The position numbers and the translations under genes were made by a program. A DNA stretch of 64,000 nt from an uncultured bacterium (lineage in GTDB: Bacteria; Vulcanimicrobiota; Xenobia; Xenobiales; Xenobiaceae), in the NCBI GenBank assembly GCA_934621605.1, contig CAKTUZ010000002.1, positions 87,902 through 151,901 on the forward strand, written 5' to 3'. Shown here one piece after another: positions 16,989 to 25,335 of the stretch. A model generated the notes under the pieces. It was not told where the DNA came from. It searched no databases and saw only the letters and a program-made list of their open reading frames with translations. The stretch's first letter is position 1. The number at the start of each line of letters is the position of its first letter.

Positions 16989-17933
16989 CTAAATTAAGCC
17001 ACGCTGTTCACTTTGAGTGGCAATTTCTAAATCGGAAATAGGCTTGGTAATAATGCCAAGCATACGACATAAAGACCAAGTAAGTTCAGATTTATTCATT
17101 GTAAAGAAGTGAAAAGATTCGATACCGGCTTTGCGCAAAAGAAGCAGCATACCGGCCGCAACTTGCATAGCCAGCATATTACGTATACCCGGAACATCAT
17201 CTAAGCCGTCAAAGAGCTTAACAATCCAATCGGGCAATTTGGCGCCACAAGTACGGCTGAATTGCAACAAACTCTTGGCATTGGTAACAGGCATAATACC
17301 AGGCACAATAGGGATTTCAATATGATGTTTTTCGGCTCTGTCCAAAAGACGGAAGTAATCATCGACATTAAAAAAATACTGAGTTATAGCTCTAGTAGCT
17401 CCAGCGTCAATCTTTCTTTTTAAAACTTCCATATCGAAATCCAGAGATTTAGATTCAGGATGGCCTTCAGGAAAGGCAGCCACACTAATTTCAAAATCTC
17501 CGATCTTACGCAAACCGGCCACTAAATCACAACAGTAACGATACCCTTGAGGATGAGGTTCATAAACAGAAGAGCCTTTGGGAGGGTCGCCTCGCAAAGC
17601 CACTATATGGCGTATGCCCGCTTCCCAATATCGCTTGGCAATTTCATCGATCTCGGTACGACTGGCCCCAGCACAAGTTAAATGAGAAGCCGGTACCAGA
17701 GAAGTTTCTTTAGCGATGCGAGTAACAATATTATGAGTTCGCTCTCTGGTAGAACCACCGGCTCCATAAGTTACTCCTACGAATTCAGGACGCAGAGGCT
17801 CAAGACGAACAATCGTATGCCACAGCGCTTGCTCAGCTTCGGGAGTTTTGGGCGGGAAGAACTCAAAAGAAACTTTAGGCGAATTAGTGCAGAAAAAATC
17901 CTTGAGTTCAGAAATTTCTATCAGCTTTTTCAA
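16989..17933 (-). CDS. metF: Methylenetetrahydrofolate reductase
   Basis: A 314-residue FAD-dependent enzyme reducing 5,10-methylene-THF to 5-methyl-THF for methionine synthesis or one-carbon metabolism. Family signatures are VSFEFFPPKTPEAEQAL near the N-terminus, FVGVTYGAGGSTRERT, HLTCAGASRTEI, IVALRGDPP, and the TQYFFNVDDYFRLLDRA/PIVPGIMPV barrel segment. The start is TTG at 17933 with AGGAG 9 nt upstream. It stands alone between the ferredoxin terminator and the M16 operon. Confidence 0.95.
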   Translation of the reverse strand: MKKLIEISELKDFFCTNSPKVSFEFFPPKTPEAEQALWHTIVRLEPLRPEFVGVTYGAGGSTRERTHNIVTRIAKETSLVPASHLTCAGASRTEIDEIAKRYWEAGIRHIVALRGDPPKGSSVYEPHPQGYRYCCDLVAGLRKIGDFEISVAAFPEGHPESKSLDFDMEVLKRKIDAGATRAITQYFFNVDDYFRLLDRAEKHHIEIPIVPGIMPVTNAKSLLQFSRTCGAKLPDWIVKLFDGLDDVPGIRNMLAMQVAAGMLLLLRKAGIESFHFFTMNKSELTWSLCRMLGIITKPISDLEIATQSEQRGLI

Positions 17934-17967
17934 GGCCTACTCCTAAATAACAAAGGGGAAAATACAT

Positions 17968-18037
17968 AAAAAAAGCGGCACCTATACTCAGGACAAAGAA
18001 CGGCAAACCGCTCCTCACCTCAGCGCAGACCGCTTTT
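17968..18037 (-). terminator. Stem-loop with T-tract between ferredoxin and metF
   Basis: AAAAAGCGG and CCGCTTTTTTT flank a 50-nt structured loop on the minus strand. It could be a terminator for the ferredoxin gene or an attenuator in the metF leader. The large loop makes it less certain than the others. Confidence 0.5.
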
Positions 18038-18073
18038 TCACATCCTCGAAAAGAGATGTCCTAACTCGCGAAA

Positions 18074-18307
18074 CTACTTGTAGAATTCAGCGTTGATCTG
18101 GATGAATTGCTCTTTATCGGCGGGAAGTTCATCACTGGCATAAATAGCGTCGGCGCCGCAGCAGCTCTTACAAGCTCCGCAATCGATGCAAACTTCAGGA
18201 TTAATGAAGTACTGGGACTCGCTATCGGAAGTGTGAATAGCCTCTACAGGGCAATTCTCAGCGCAAGAACCGCAAGTGATACAAGAATCAGTAATTACAT
18301 GAGGCAT
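18074..18307 (-). CDS. 2[4Fe-4S] ferredoxin
   Basis: A 77-residue clostridial-type ferredoxin, an electron carrier for anaerobic redox enzymes. The first cluster motif is CITCGSCAENCP, the second CIDCGACKSCCGADAI, which keeps CxxCxxCxxxC but has Gly where Pro is usual and an extra adjacent Cys. Length is a little above the typical 55-60 because of a C-terminal tail (ASDELPADKEQFIQ). It is monocistronic, followed by a hairpin. Confidence 0.93.
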   Translation of the reverse strand: MPHVITDSCITCGSCAENCPVEAIHTSDSESQYFINPEVCIDCGACKSCCGADAIYASDELPADKEQFIQINAEFYK

Positions 18308-18452
18308 GTTCTCTAAATTCCTCTACTTTAAGTGTTACGATGTCTAAATCGCATTGGCCCTTTGGTTCACGTTGAAATGTATTTTTCCTACTTATCAAAA
18401 ATGTTTTTCAGCTAAAGCCCAAGGACGAAACTATAGTGAACAATGTTTTCAG

Positions 18453-19388
18453 TTATTTTCCCAAAACATCCCCTACAGCCAAGCGGCGACCGGCCATAAA
18501 AGCTGCCCCATTCATCCAACTTTTGCCGGCCGGCTTGACCAATTGCAATACTACAGCTCCCTTACCGGCAGCTATAATATAACCTCGACCTTTAATCTGC
18601 CCCAGCACTTGACCAGGGACAGCATTTGCAGCAACATCCCAAGTTATAGAAGGAGCTTGACCAACCTTGAGGATTTGCCCATTATGTAAAGTAGCTGCCT
18701 CAGGTTCACAATAAAGAGCCCTTACAAAGTTGGCAACTTCTTCGGCCGTTTTATGCCAATCTATAAAAAGATCATCCCGCTTAAAAGGCTTAGTGTAGTT
18801 GAAATCTCCTTGCTGCGGCTTGGCCTGTAAAGTTCCAGCCTCTAAACCTAAAGCTGTTTCTACCAGTATATCGGCGCCTATTTCGGCCAAACGATCCATA
18901 AGTTCAGAACCGCTCTCTTGCCCACCGATCTCCACTTCCCGACGCAACAACACAGCTCCGGTATCGTAGCCTTCTTCCATAATAAAGGTAGAAACACCGG
19001 TAAGTCTATCTCCGGCCATAATGGCCGCTTGCACAGGAATAGCTCCACGATGGCGTGGCAAAAGCGAAGGATGTAAATTAATGCAACCTAAACGCGGCAT
19101 ATCCAAAAGCGTTTTGGGAATAAGTTTAGCGTAGGCCGCCACCAAAATAATATCCGGTTGCAGCTCTGCAACCAGCTTTAAAAACTCAGGATCACGAACT
19201 TTTAAAGGCTGATAAACAGGCAAACCCAATTCCAAAGCTACTACTTTAACCGGAGGAGGAGTGAGTCTGTTGCCGCGCCCTTTGGGTTTATCAGGCTGAG
19301 TTACGACAGCCACAACTTCAAAACACTCAGCCAGTTTTTTTAAAGAAGGAACAGCGAATTGGGGAGTACCCATATATAATACACGCAT
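18453..19388 (-). CDS. fmt: Methionyl-tRNA formyltransferase
   Basis: A 311-residue enzyme that formylates initiator Met-tRNA using 10-formyl-THF. Signatures are MGTPQFAVPSL at the N-terminus and the formyl-transfer segment INLHPSLLPRHRGAIPVQAAI, with the catalytic Asn-His-Asp arrangement and GVSTFIMEEGYDTGAVL. The C-terminal OB-fold tRNA-binding domain follows. It is 18 bp downstream of def with a GAGGGGG site; def-fmt is a classic operon. Confidence 0.96.
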   Translation of the reverse strand: MRVLYMGTPQFAVPSLKKLAECFEVVAVVTQPDKPKGRGNRLTPPPVKVVALELGLPVYQPLKVRDPEFLKLVAELQPDIILVAAYAKLIPKTLLDMPRLGCINLHPSLLPRHRGAIPVQAAIMAGDRLTGVSTFIMEEGYDTGAVLLRREVEIGGQESGSELMDRLAEIGADILVETALGLEAGTLQAKPQQGDFNYTKPFKRDDLFIDWHKTAEEVANFVRALYCEPEAATLHNGQILKVGQAPSITWDVAANAVPGQVLGQIKGRGYIIAAGKGAVVLQLVKPAGKSWMNGAAFMAGRRLAVGDVLGK

Positions 19389-19405
19389 ATATCAGCCCCC
19401 TCAAA

Positions 19406-20017
19406 TTAAGCTTCAGCGCTTGTTTCCGCAAGAATAGCTTCTTCTGCTTTGTTCTCAGCGTATTCTTCGGCTTCAGCTTGTTTGTCTGCTTCTTCAGCTT
19501 GCTGTTCTTCAGTTACCGCGCCCTCTTCCTGTCCTTCTTCGCTCTTGTCTTCGGCATTAGCTGTCACAGGGTGTACATTTTCAGCAATATCAATATAAAC
19601 ACGTCCATCTAAATGATCGCATTCATGCTGAGCACAGCGAGCAAAGAGACCTTCGCCTTCATAACTTACTCTCTGACCATTTTCATCTAAACCGCTCAAA
19701 CGCACCTTGGAACAGCGCCACACTTCACCTTCTAAGCCGGGATAAGAGAGGCAACCTTCCATACCCAGTTCTTCTTCGTCACTTAAAAAAGTAACTTTGG
19801 GATTAGCCAACTTAATGGGGCCGTCACCTACATCCATAACGATTAAGCGGCGGGAAATTCCCACCTGAGGAGCCGCTAATCCTACACCGGGAGCTGCATA
19901 CATAGTTTCCAACATACGATCAAAAATATCACGCACTTTTTGATCGACTCTCTCTACCGGCTTACATTTGCGGCGTAAAATAGGATCATCGTTAATTCTG
20001 ATTTGAAATATAGACAT
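19406..20017 (-). CDS. def: Peptide deformylase with an acidic C-terminal tail
   Basis: Removes the N-formyl group from nascent proteins. All three motifs are present: GVGLAAPQVG, EGCLSYPG with the metal-binding Cys, and QHECDHLDG (HExxH). The enzymatic domain ends near residue 150; it is followed by about 50 residues almost entirely of Glu, Ala, Gln, Asp and Lys (starting ANAEDKSEEGQEEGAVTEEQ), which is not part of the standard enzyme. The tail may be disordered or a weak coiled coil. It is first in the def-fmt operon. Confidence 0.95.
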   Translation of the reverse strand: MSIFQIRINDDPILRRKCKPVERVDQKVRDIFDRMLETMYAAPGVGLAAPQVGISRRLIVMDVGDGPIKLANPKVTFLSDEEELGMEGCLSYPGLEGEVWRCSKVRLSGLDENGQRVSYEGEGLFARCAQHECDHLDGRVYIDIAENVHPVTANAEDKSEEGQEEGAVTEEQQAEEADKQAEAEEYAENKAEEAILAETSAEA

Positions 20018-20069
20018 AATACTTTTCTTCCGTAAATTTTATCAAAAAACTAAGAGTTGAATTTTTAAA

Positions 20070-20147
20070 CAACAAGGCCGAATGTAGTCCAAACAGAGTT
20101 GCTTTCCGGAAAGTAACTACTGTCGGCCGACATTCGGCTGTTCTTTT
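20070..20147 (-). terminator. Nested stem-loop after the 20222 gene
   Basis: GCCGAATGT (20077-20085) pairs with ACATTCGGC (20130-20138) and encloses a second hairpin (CTTTCC/GGAAAG). The downstream T-tract is weak, so it may be a terminator or a 3'-end structure. Confidence 0.55.
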
Positions 20148-20221
20148 TACCGAGCCAACACCTAAGTTTAAATATCACTCGTAGCACAATAAAACTTAAA
20201 AGCTGTCCTCGGTAAATTTAC

Positions 20222-21229
20222 TTAGAAAGAAGGAGCGAACTCATCCATAGGATCGGGCTCTTTATTTTCGGCAGGAGCCACAGGCTTAGCCTGAGTATCG
20301 GCAGGGGCAGCTTCGGCCTTAGGCTGCTCGGCAGGCTTATCAACCTTAGGCGGATCGTGAGTAATCAAAGCTTTGCACTCAACCGGAACCCGGTTATAGT
20401 TAAACCAAATGGGATTATCGGGAGTAAAAGTATAACTTTGCCCAGCTTCCAAAATGCCCACATTTTGACTCCAAGTATTAACTACAGTTCCATCATAAAG
20501 TACAGCATTCACTTTGAACTGTACGCCACTCAAAGAAGTATTACCAGTATTAGTAATCTTAGCACTATTCAAATGAACTTCAGCTGTATAAGCACCACCG
20601 GCATCATTATTAAACCAATCGATACTGTTAACTGCGATAGGAGACTGAGAGTTACTGCCATCAGTCTCAATTTTGCCTTCAGCATTAAGCTTGTACTTTA
20701 CGTCTCCACCTCCATTTTTAGCAGAGTCACCGGAAGACTTACTGTTGCCTTTAGAAACACTGGAGCGAGGAGTTGCAGCAGCCACTTGAGCTTTAGTAAC
20801 GGGAACGATTAAATCAATACTACCGACAGCAGGAGAAACCGTATATTTTAATCCAAAGGATTTGGCAAAAGTTTGTACATCAACCGTCAGGCGTCCGCCT
20901 TTAAGAGCAGTAGGCAGAGCAAATTCTTTGCCACCAAAAACCACACTGGTGATATCAGATGTAAGCATAGGGCCGTTAGCGGCTCCCCTGGCAGCCTTTT
21001 TAGATTCTGCGGCCGTATAGACATATAATTTGCTGCCGTCTAAATTCCAAGTATAATTCAAGGAGTCGAGCAAATCGTCTAAATTGGCCTTGACAGCCTC
21101 TCCTGAAATAACGGCACTGCCTTTAAATGGACGGTTGCGTACATAAAAATCATAATCAGCGGCACTTACTGAAGCAGCAGAGCCCAGTAAAATGGCAGCC
21201 GTCAAAAAGCCATAGAAAAATTTATTCAT
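20222..21229 (-). CDS. Exported protein with copper-amine-oxidase-like N-domain and Pro/Ala-rich tail
   Basis: The predicted product is 335 residues, with a signal peptide (FFYGFLTAAILLGSAASVSA). ATG 21229 is chosen because GGAGGA lies just upstream; the reading frame extends further 5' but without a good start. Residues 30-150 (GKEFALPTALKGGRLTVDVQTFAKSFGLKY) resemble the stalk-like domain found in many exported proteins, where short beta strands alternate with a helix. A Ser/Gly/Asn linker and a beta-rich domain (NSAKITNTGNTSLSGVQFKV), similar in style to FxLYD-type secreted domains, follow. The C-terminus is a low-complexity Pro/Ala/Lys tail. The function is unknown; it probably acts in the periplasm or on the surface. 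Confidence 0.65.
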   Translation of the reverse strand: MNKFFYGFLTAAILLGSAASVSAADYDFYVRNRPFKGSAVISGEAVKANLDDLLDSLNYTWNLDGSKLYVYTAAESKKAARGAANGPMLTSDITSVVFGGKEFALPTALKGGRLTVDVQTFAKSFGLKYTVSPAVGSIDLIVPVTKAQVAAATPRSSVSKGNSKSSGDSAKNGGGDVKYKLNAEGKIETDGSNSQSPIAVNSIDWFNNDAGGAYTAEVHLNSAKITNTGNTSLSGVQFKVNAVLYDGTVVNTWSQNVGILEAGQSYTFTPDNPIWFNYNRVPVECKALITHDPPKVDKPAEQPKAEAAPADTQAKPVAPAENKEPDPMDEFAPSF

Positions 21230-21284
21230 TATTAGTCCTCCCAAAATATGAGAAACTTTTTCCTGCCGAATTGCATTTGAGTGA

Positions 21285-21372
21285 ACGGCGCCACCCAACA
21301 GGCAGCAAACCTGGGTACTGTAGGATGCGCCGCCTTTTTAGCAACTCAGCCGGGCCACCTCAGCGCCTCTAA
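21285..21372 (-). promoter_or_regulatory. Structured 5' leader of the exported protein gene
   Basis: On the minus strand CGGCGC and GCGCCG enclose a second stem (ACCCAGG with CCTGTTGGGT), located about 55-115 nt before the start codon. An 11-mer, GCGCTGAGGTG, also occurs in the metF leader region (18016-18026). It does not match a riboswitch class I know. It may be a regulatory leader; no T-tract follows. Confidence 0.3.
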
Positions 21373-21420
21373 AACTGACAATTCAACATCTAAACGGAAT
21401 ATCCGCCCACCGCAATCCAC

Positions 21421-21472
21421 AAAAGAGAGGCCCTATTCGGCAGCGGATAAAAATCGCCGCTAAAAGAGGGCC
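21421..21472 (-). terminator. Terminator after der
   Basis: GGCCCT pairs with AGGGCC around an inner GCGG/CCGC hairpin, followed by TCTCTTTT on the minus strand. It begins 14 nt after the der stop codon. Confidence 0.65.
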
Positions 21473-21485
21473 GCTGATAAATGAA

Positions 21486-22859
21486 CTACTTTACGAACTT
21501 CAAATCGATAGGAGTACCTACAAAACCGAAAGCTTCACGCAATTGATTTTCCAAATAACGCTTATAAGAGAAGTGAACTAAATCGGGGGAATTACACTTA
21601 AAAGTAAAGCGCGGCGGAGCACTCGGTCTCTGACTGACATACTTTATCTTTAAACGTTCACCCTTGTAACTTGGCGGCGGCCTTAGAGCTACAGCCTCTT
21701 TAATAACTTGATTGAGTACAGGGGTGGGAACGCGACGGCAAGATTCGTCATATGAATCTAAAGCTGCTTCCAAAATTTCATCAACACCATCTCCAGTTAA
21801 AGCCGAAGAGAAAATAACCGGAGCATAGGCCATAAATTCCAGATCTTTGCCTAACTTCTTAACAAAACGCTGTTTCCATTCCTCTACTTTAGCTCCACTG
21901 GCCAGACCTTCCCCTCCTTCTCCGGCTAATTCGCGCACTAAGTCCCACTTATTGACTACGATAACCGAAGGCTTACCGGATTCGTGAATATCTCCGGCCA
22001 CACGCTTATCTTGAGCCACAACACCGTCTCTAGCATCGATAATCAAAATGGCTACATCTGCTTTTTCTAACGATTGAGAAGCCCTAACACTAGAATAGAA
22101 CTCAACGCTTTCATCTACCTTGGCCTGGCGACGCAAACCGGCAGTATCAATTAAACGCACTACCCTATCGTCATATTCAACTACAGTCTCCACGGAATCG
22201 CGTGTAGTTCCGGCCTGATCGTGAACGATACTGCGTTTTTGGCCGATCAGACGATTCATAGTAGATGATTTACCAACGTTGGGACGTCCCACCAAAGCCA
22301 CAGACACTTCCTGCTCTTCACTGGGCTTAATTTCGGCAGGTAACCTTTCCAAAACAGCATCTAAAAGATCGCCAGTAGAAATACCATGAATAGCCGAAAC
22401 CGGATAAGGGTCCCCCATACCAAGAGAATAAAACTCTACAGCGTGAGTTTCAATATCTAAGGTTTCAGCTTTATTGGCAATAAGTAAAACAGGTTTCTTT
22501 GAGCGACGTAAAATATTGGCCACTTCTTCGTCTAAAGGCTGAACACCAGCACGGATATCGACGACGAAAAGCACTAAATCAGATTCATCTACAGCCGTCT
22601 GAGCCTGTTGATGAATATCGCGTCGCAAAATGTCAGGATCGTTGGGATCGATACCTCCGGTATCGCAGACAGTAAAAGTGCGTCCGTTCCACTCACAAGT
22701 ACCGTATATACGATCGCGAGTAATGCCCGGAGTATCTTCCACAATAGCTTTACGCTCGCCAGTCAGACGATTAAACAGCGCCGACTTACCAACATTGGGG
22801 CGACCAACTATGGCTACCATAGCGTTACTGTTTAAACGCGGCTTAGCTTGATTGTTCAT
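21486..22859 (-). CDS. der: Ribosome biogenesis GTPase Der (EngA)
   Basis: A 457-residue double GTPase needed for 50S ribosome assembly. The first G domain has GRPNVGKSALFNR, DTPGITRDR (switch) and DTGG; its G4 reads NKAE where NKxD is usual. The second domain has GRPNVGKSSTMNR, DTAGLRR and a canonical NKWD. The C-terminal KH-like domain (PPSYKGERLKIKYVSQRP) is present. Length is in the usual range. AGGAAA lies before the ATG. It is the last gene after cmk-plsC, with a 100-bp gap that may hold its own promoter. Confidence 0.97.
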   Translation of the reverse strand: MNNQAKPRLNSNAMVAIVGRPNVGKSALFNRLTGERKAIVEDTPGITRDRIYGTCEWNGRTFTVCDTGGIDPNDPDILRRDIHQQAQTAVDESDLVLFVVDIRAGVQPLDEEVANILRRSKKPVLLIANKAETLDIETHAVEFYSLGMGDPYPVSAIHGISTGDLLDAVLERLPAEIKPSEEQEVSVALVGRPNVGKSSTMNRLIGQKRSIVHDQAGTTRDSVETVVEYDDRVVRLIDTAGLRRQAKVDESVEFYSSVRASQSLEKADVAILIIDARDGVVAQDKRVAGDIHESGKPSVIVVNKWDLVRELAGEGGEGLASGAKVEEWKQRFVKKLGKDLEFMAYAPVIFSSALTGDGVDEILEAALDSYDESCRRVPTPVLNQVIKEAVALRPPPSYKGERLKIKYVSQRPSAPPRFTFKCNSPDLVHFSYKRYLENQLREAFGFVGTPIDLKFVK

Positions 22860-22959
22860 ATGTTTTTATTTCCTATATTTTTGGACAAATGGCTCCAAGA
22901 AGAGCCGCTGTCAAGTTCAACTTCTGTTCTTACGTTTACAAAGAACCGGTGAAAATTAG

Positions 22960-23784
22960 TTAAGAGCGAGATACTGGCCCTAAAGCCTGCAGCTGAGCGA
23001 TAGCAGCCATGACCTGATTGCACACTTCCTTCATGGCCTTAGGATCGGGGCGCTCATTGAGAGCCACCGGTATGGGCTTACCAAAACGAACACTCAAACG
23101 ACGGCCACAAGGCAGACCATGATTATGTCCTATTTCGTAAGTATTAAAGACACAAGCCGGAACTATGGGCACTCCGCTTTTTAAAGCCATAACTGAAACT
23201 CCCAGCTTACCTCTTTGCAATTTCCCGTCTTTTGAGCGTGTCCCCTCCGGGAAAATTCCCACCACTCGACCACCTTTCAGTAAATCTATAGCTTGGTTAA
23301 CGGAACTGCCGTCTTTGGAGCTCCGATCTACCCAAACACAACCACACCCAGCCAAAACCTTACCCAAAACAGGAATCATAAAAAGTTCTTTTTTGGCAAC
23401 AAAGTGGACCTGTCTGAAATTGATAGCAATACTCACTAGAGGTGGGTCAAAAAGCGAAACATGATTAGAAGCAATTAAACACCCCCCCTGTCTGGGTATA
23501 TTTTCCAATCCCTCAGCATCAACTCCAAACAAAGTATTGCAGTACAGATAGACGGCACTGCGAGCAACTTTATATAAAGTTTGCTTAAAATCCGGAGGCT
23601 GCAAACAAACTTTACCCAGCGGAGTACGGCGTAAACTTTCGGGAACAAACGACAATGAAGGTGAAGCCATACCGTCTCCGACAGTTTCGGAACCGGATTG
23701 CGACGAACTTTCAGCGAGATTTTCTGCTGCCACCGATTCTGTATGGGACATCCTAGCTGCGGAATTTTGCTCCCGCTCATTCAT
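22960..23784 (-). CDS. plsC: 1-acyl-sn-glycerol-3-phosphate acyltransferase
   Basis: Transfers the second acyl chain in phosphatidic acid synthesis at the inner membrane. The catalytic NHxxxxD box is SNHVSLFDPP, and the substrate-binding motif is FPEGTRSKDGKLQRGK. The first 70 residues are polar and Ser/Glu-rich, longer than typical PlsC. I place the start at ATG 23784, which overlaps the cmk stop by 8 bp (ATGAATGA) with GAGGCGG upstream; the frame continues 5' but inside cmk. The cmk-plsC pair is a common arrangement. Confidence 0.93.
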   Translation of the reverse strand: MNEREQNSAARMSHTESVAAENLAESSSQSGSETVGDGMASPSLSFVPESLRRTPLGKVCLQPPDFKQTLYKVARSAVYLYCNTLFGVDAEGLENIPRQGGCLIASNHVSLFDPPLVSIAINFRQVHFVAKKELFMIPVLGKVLAGCGCVWVDRSSKDGSSVNQAIDLLKGGRVVGIFPEGTRSKDGKLQRGKLGVSVMALKSGVPIVPACVFNTYEIGHNHGLPCGRRLSVRFGKPIPVALNERPDPKAMKEVCNQVMAAIAQLQALGPVSRS

Positions 23785-24475
23785 GGGCAAAAACCGCCTC
23801 AGCATAATCATGACAAATAATATCAGCCACTTCTTCGGCACTCAGAGAGCTGCAATCTATATAAGAAGCTCCCGGAGCTTTCACCAAAGGTGAATCGGCT
23901 CGATGTGTATCTTCATAATCACGCTCGGCCAGTTGTTGATAAATATCATCATAAGTGAGAGTATTGCCGGGACGCTTTTGCATATCCAGTAAACGGCGAC
24001 GAGCTCTTTCCTCTAAACTGGCGTCGAGGAAGTATTTCAGTTCGGCGTCAGGCAATACTACAGTGCAAATATCGCGACCAGCCATAACGATACCGCCCTC
24101 AGCGGCAATTTGTTTCTGTCTTTTAACCATATTGGCTCTAACAGAAGAGCAACTGGCCACTTTAGAAACGGCCCCACTTACTCTGGGACTATGTAATTCA
24201 CCGGTAATGTCGCGTCCGGCAACAAAAACTTTGCAACCAGCAGCGCTGTCTTTATCAGGTTCTAGACGCAAATCTAAATCTTGAGACAGCTGTCCCAAAG
24301 TTTGAGAATCATCCAAAGCGGAGCCTTTTTCCAGAGCTTGCCAGGTTACAGCTCTATACATCATTCCGGTATCTAAATACAACAACCCTAAACGAGCGGC
24401 TACTGAGCGAGCTACGGTAGTTTTACCTCCGGCAGCCGGCCCATCGATAGCTATATTAATATTGTGATTACACAT
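23777..24475 (-). CDS. cmk: Cytidylate kinase
   Basis: Phosphorylates CMP/dCMP with ATP. The P-loop is IAIDGPAAGGKTTVARSVA, followed by LYLDTGMMYRAVTW and AGRDICTVVLPDAELKYFLDAS, all diagnostic of bacterial CMP kinase. The start is ATG 24475 with AAAGGGA upstream, giving 232 residues; an earlier in-frame start at 24511 lies in a repeat element and adds 12 residues with no family match. It is translationally coupled to plsC. Confidence 0.95.
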   Translation of the reverse strand: MCNHNINIAIDGPAAGGKTTVARSVAARLGLLYLDTGMMYRAVTWQALEKGSALDDSQTLGQLSQDLDLRLEPDKDSAAGCKVFVAGRDITGELHSPRVSGAVSKVASCSSVRANMVKRQKQIAAEGGIVMAGRDICTVVLPDAELKYFLDASLEERARRRLLDMQKRPGNTLTYDDIYQQLAERDYEDTHRADSPLVKAPGASYIDCSSLSAEEVADIICHDYAEAVFAHE

Positions 24476-24500
24476 AGATACAGAGTCCCTTTGATATATG

Positions 24501-24593
24501 CACGTGAACACGTACCCCCGCCCCGTAATTTGTCACTTCCACTTTCATTCCCTACCTGAGTGGTGGAGGACTTCCAGGGGAATTAGGCTAAAG
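24501..24593. repeat. Intergenic repeat element, copy A (transposon-end-like)
   Basis: It shares ACGTACCCCCGCC (24510-24522) with 32401-32413, CACTTCCAC with 32534-32542, and about three quarters of a 44-bp segment (24550-24593) with 32572-32615, in the same order and orientation. Copy B has an extra central segment. It sits between the divergent cmk and gmhB genes. The further stretch to 24656 (TACGCTGAGAATAGGC) recalls the sequence beside the IS200/IS605 remnant at 51.7 kb. It looks like a degenerate small non-autonomous element. Confidence 0.5.
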
Positions 24594-24670
24594 AGCAGCC
24601 TCGCAAGACGGCCTGATTTTCTACGCTGAGAATAGGCTACCCTCCCCCTAGGTAATCTATTGGGAAATTT

Positions 24671-24698
24671 TAGACAGACTTGAATACATTTTTATACT
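24671..24698 (+). promoter_or_regulatory. Sigma-70-type promoter for gmhB, possibly leaderless
   Basis: TAGACA (24671-24676) and TATACT (24693-24698) are separated by 16 bp. The start codon at 24706 begins 7 nt after the -10 box, so transcription would begin at or next to the ATG. No Shine-Dalgarno sequence is seen. Confidence 0.55.
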
Positions 24699-24705
24699 GC
24701 TGAGA

Positions 24706-25293
24706 ATGTCAAAAAAAATGAATAAAGCTATTTTTTTAGATCGAGACGGAACCTTAATTGAGGAAGTAAACTTTTTACACAAACCTGAACAAGTACGCTG
24801 GATAAAGGGAGTTCCCGAAAAGTTGGCCACCTTATATAAGCAAGGTTGGTATTTAATTATGGTAACTAATCAATCGGGGGTAGCTCGAGGCTACTTTACT
24901 ATGGACGACGTCAATAAAGTATATGAGTATATGCAAAACAGCCTACGCTCTTACGGCGCTCAATTTCAAGCTATGTATTGCTGCCCGCACCATCCTGTAT
25001 TTTCTCAAACTAAAGCCGAACAGAATTGTTCTTGTCGTAAACCTAAGCCCGGTATGTATTTACAAGCTCAAAAAGATTGGAATTTAGATTTATCTCAGTC
25101 CTTGGCTTTTGGCGATAAACTTACCGATATTGAAGCTCCCTTAGCTTTAGGCTGTCGAAGTTTTTTAGTGGGTACAGGCTACGGCGCGAGCGAAGCGGCC
25201 AAATTACAAGACAGTCGCTATGCCAAAGCAGAAAAATGTGTGGATTTAGCTGCCGGACTCGATCTTTTCATAATTAACCCTTTTCGGTTGTAA
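24706..25293 (+). CDS. gmhB: D-glycero-beta-D-manno-heptose-1,7-bisphosphate 7-phosphatase
   Basis: A 195-residue HAD phosphatase. Motif I is FLDRDGTLIEE, motif II VTNQSGVARGYFT, and the zinc-binding insert reads CCPHHP then NCSCRKPKPGMY; motif IV is FGDKLTDIEA. This combination defines GmhB/HisB-N enzymes, which remove the 7-phosphate during ADP-heptose synthesis for LPS. It therefore suggests an outer membrane with heptose-containing glycans. A histidinol-phosphatase role is a lesser alternative. It stands alone, convergent with priA. Confidence 0.9.
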   Translation: MSKKMNKAIFLDRDGTLIEEVNFLHKPEQVRWIKGVPEKLATLYKQGWYLIMVTNQSGVARGYFTMDDVNKVYEYMQNSLRSYGAQFQAMYCCPHHPVFSQTKAEQNCSCRKPKPGMYLQAQKDWNLDLSQSLAFGDKLTDIEAPLALGCRSFLVGTGYGASEAAKLQDSRYAKAEKCVDLAAGLDLFIINPFRL

Positions 25294-25298
25294 TGGAT

Positions 25299-25334
25299 AA
25301 AACCTCACTACCTTTAGGCGGTGTTAGGAGTTTT
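25299..25334. terminator. Imperfect hairpin between gmhB and priA
   Basis: AAAACCTCACTACC and GGCGGTGTTAGGAGTTTT pair imperfectly around TTTA. It lies between convergent stops and could serve both strands; the T-runs are short. Confidence 0.5.
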
Positions 25335-25335
25335 A

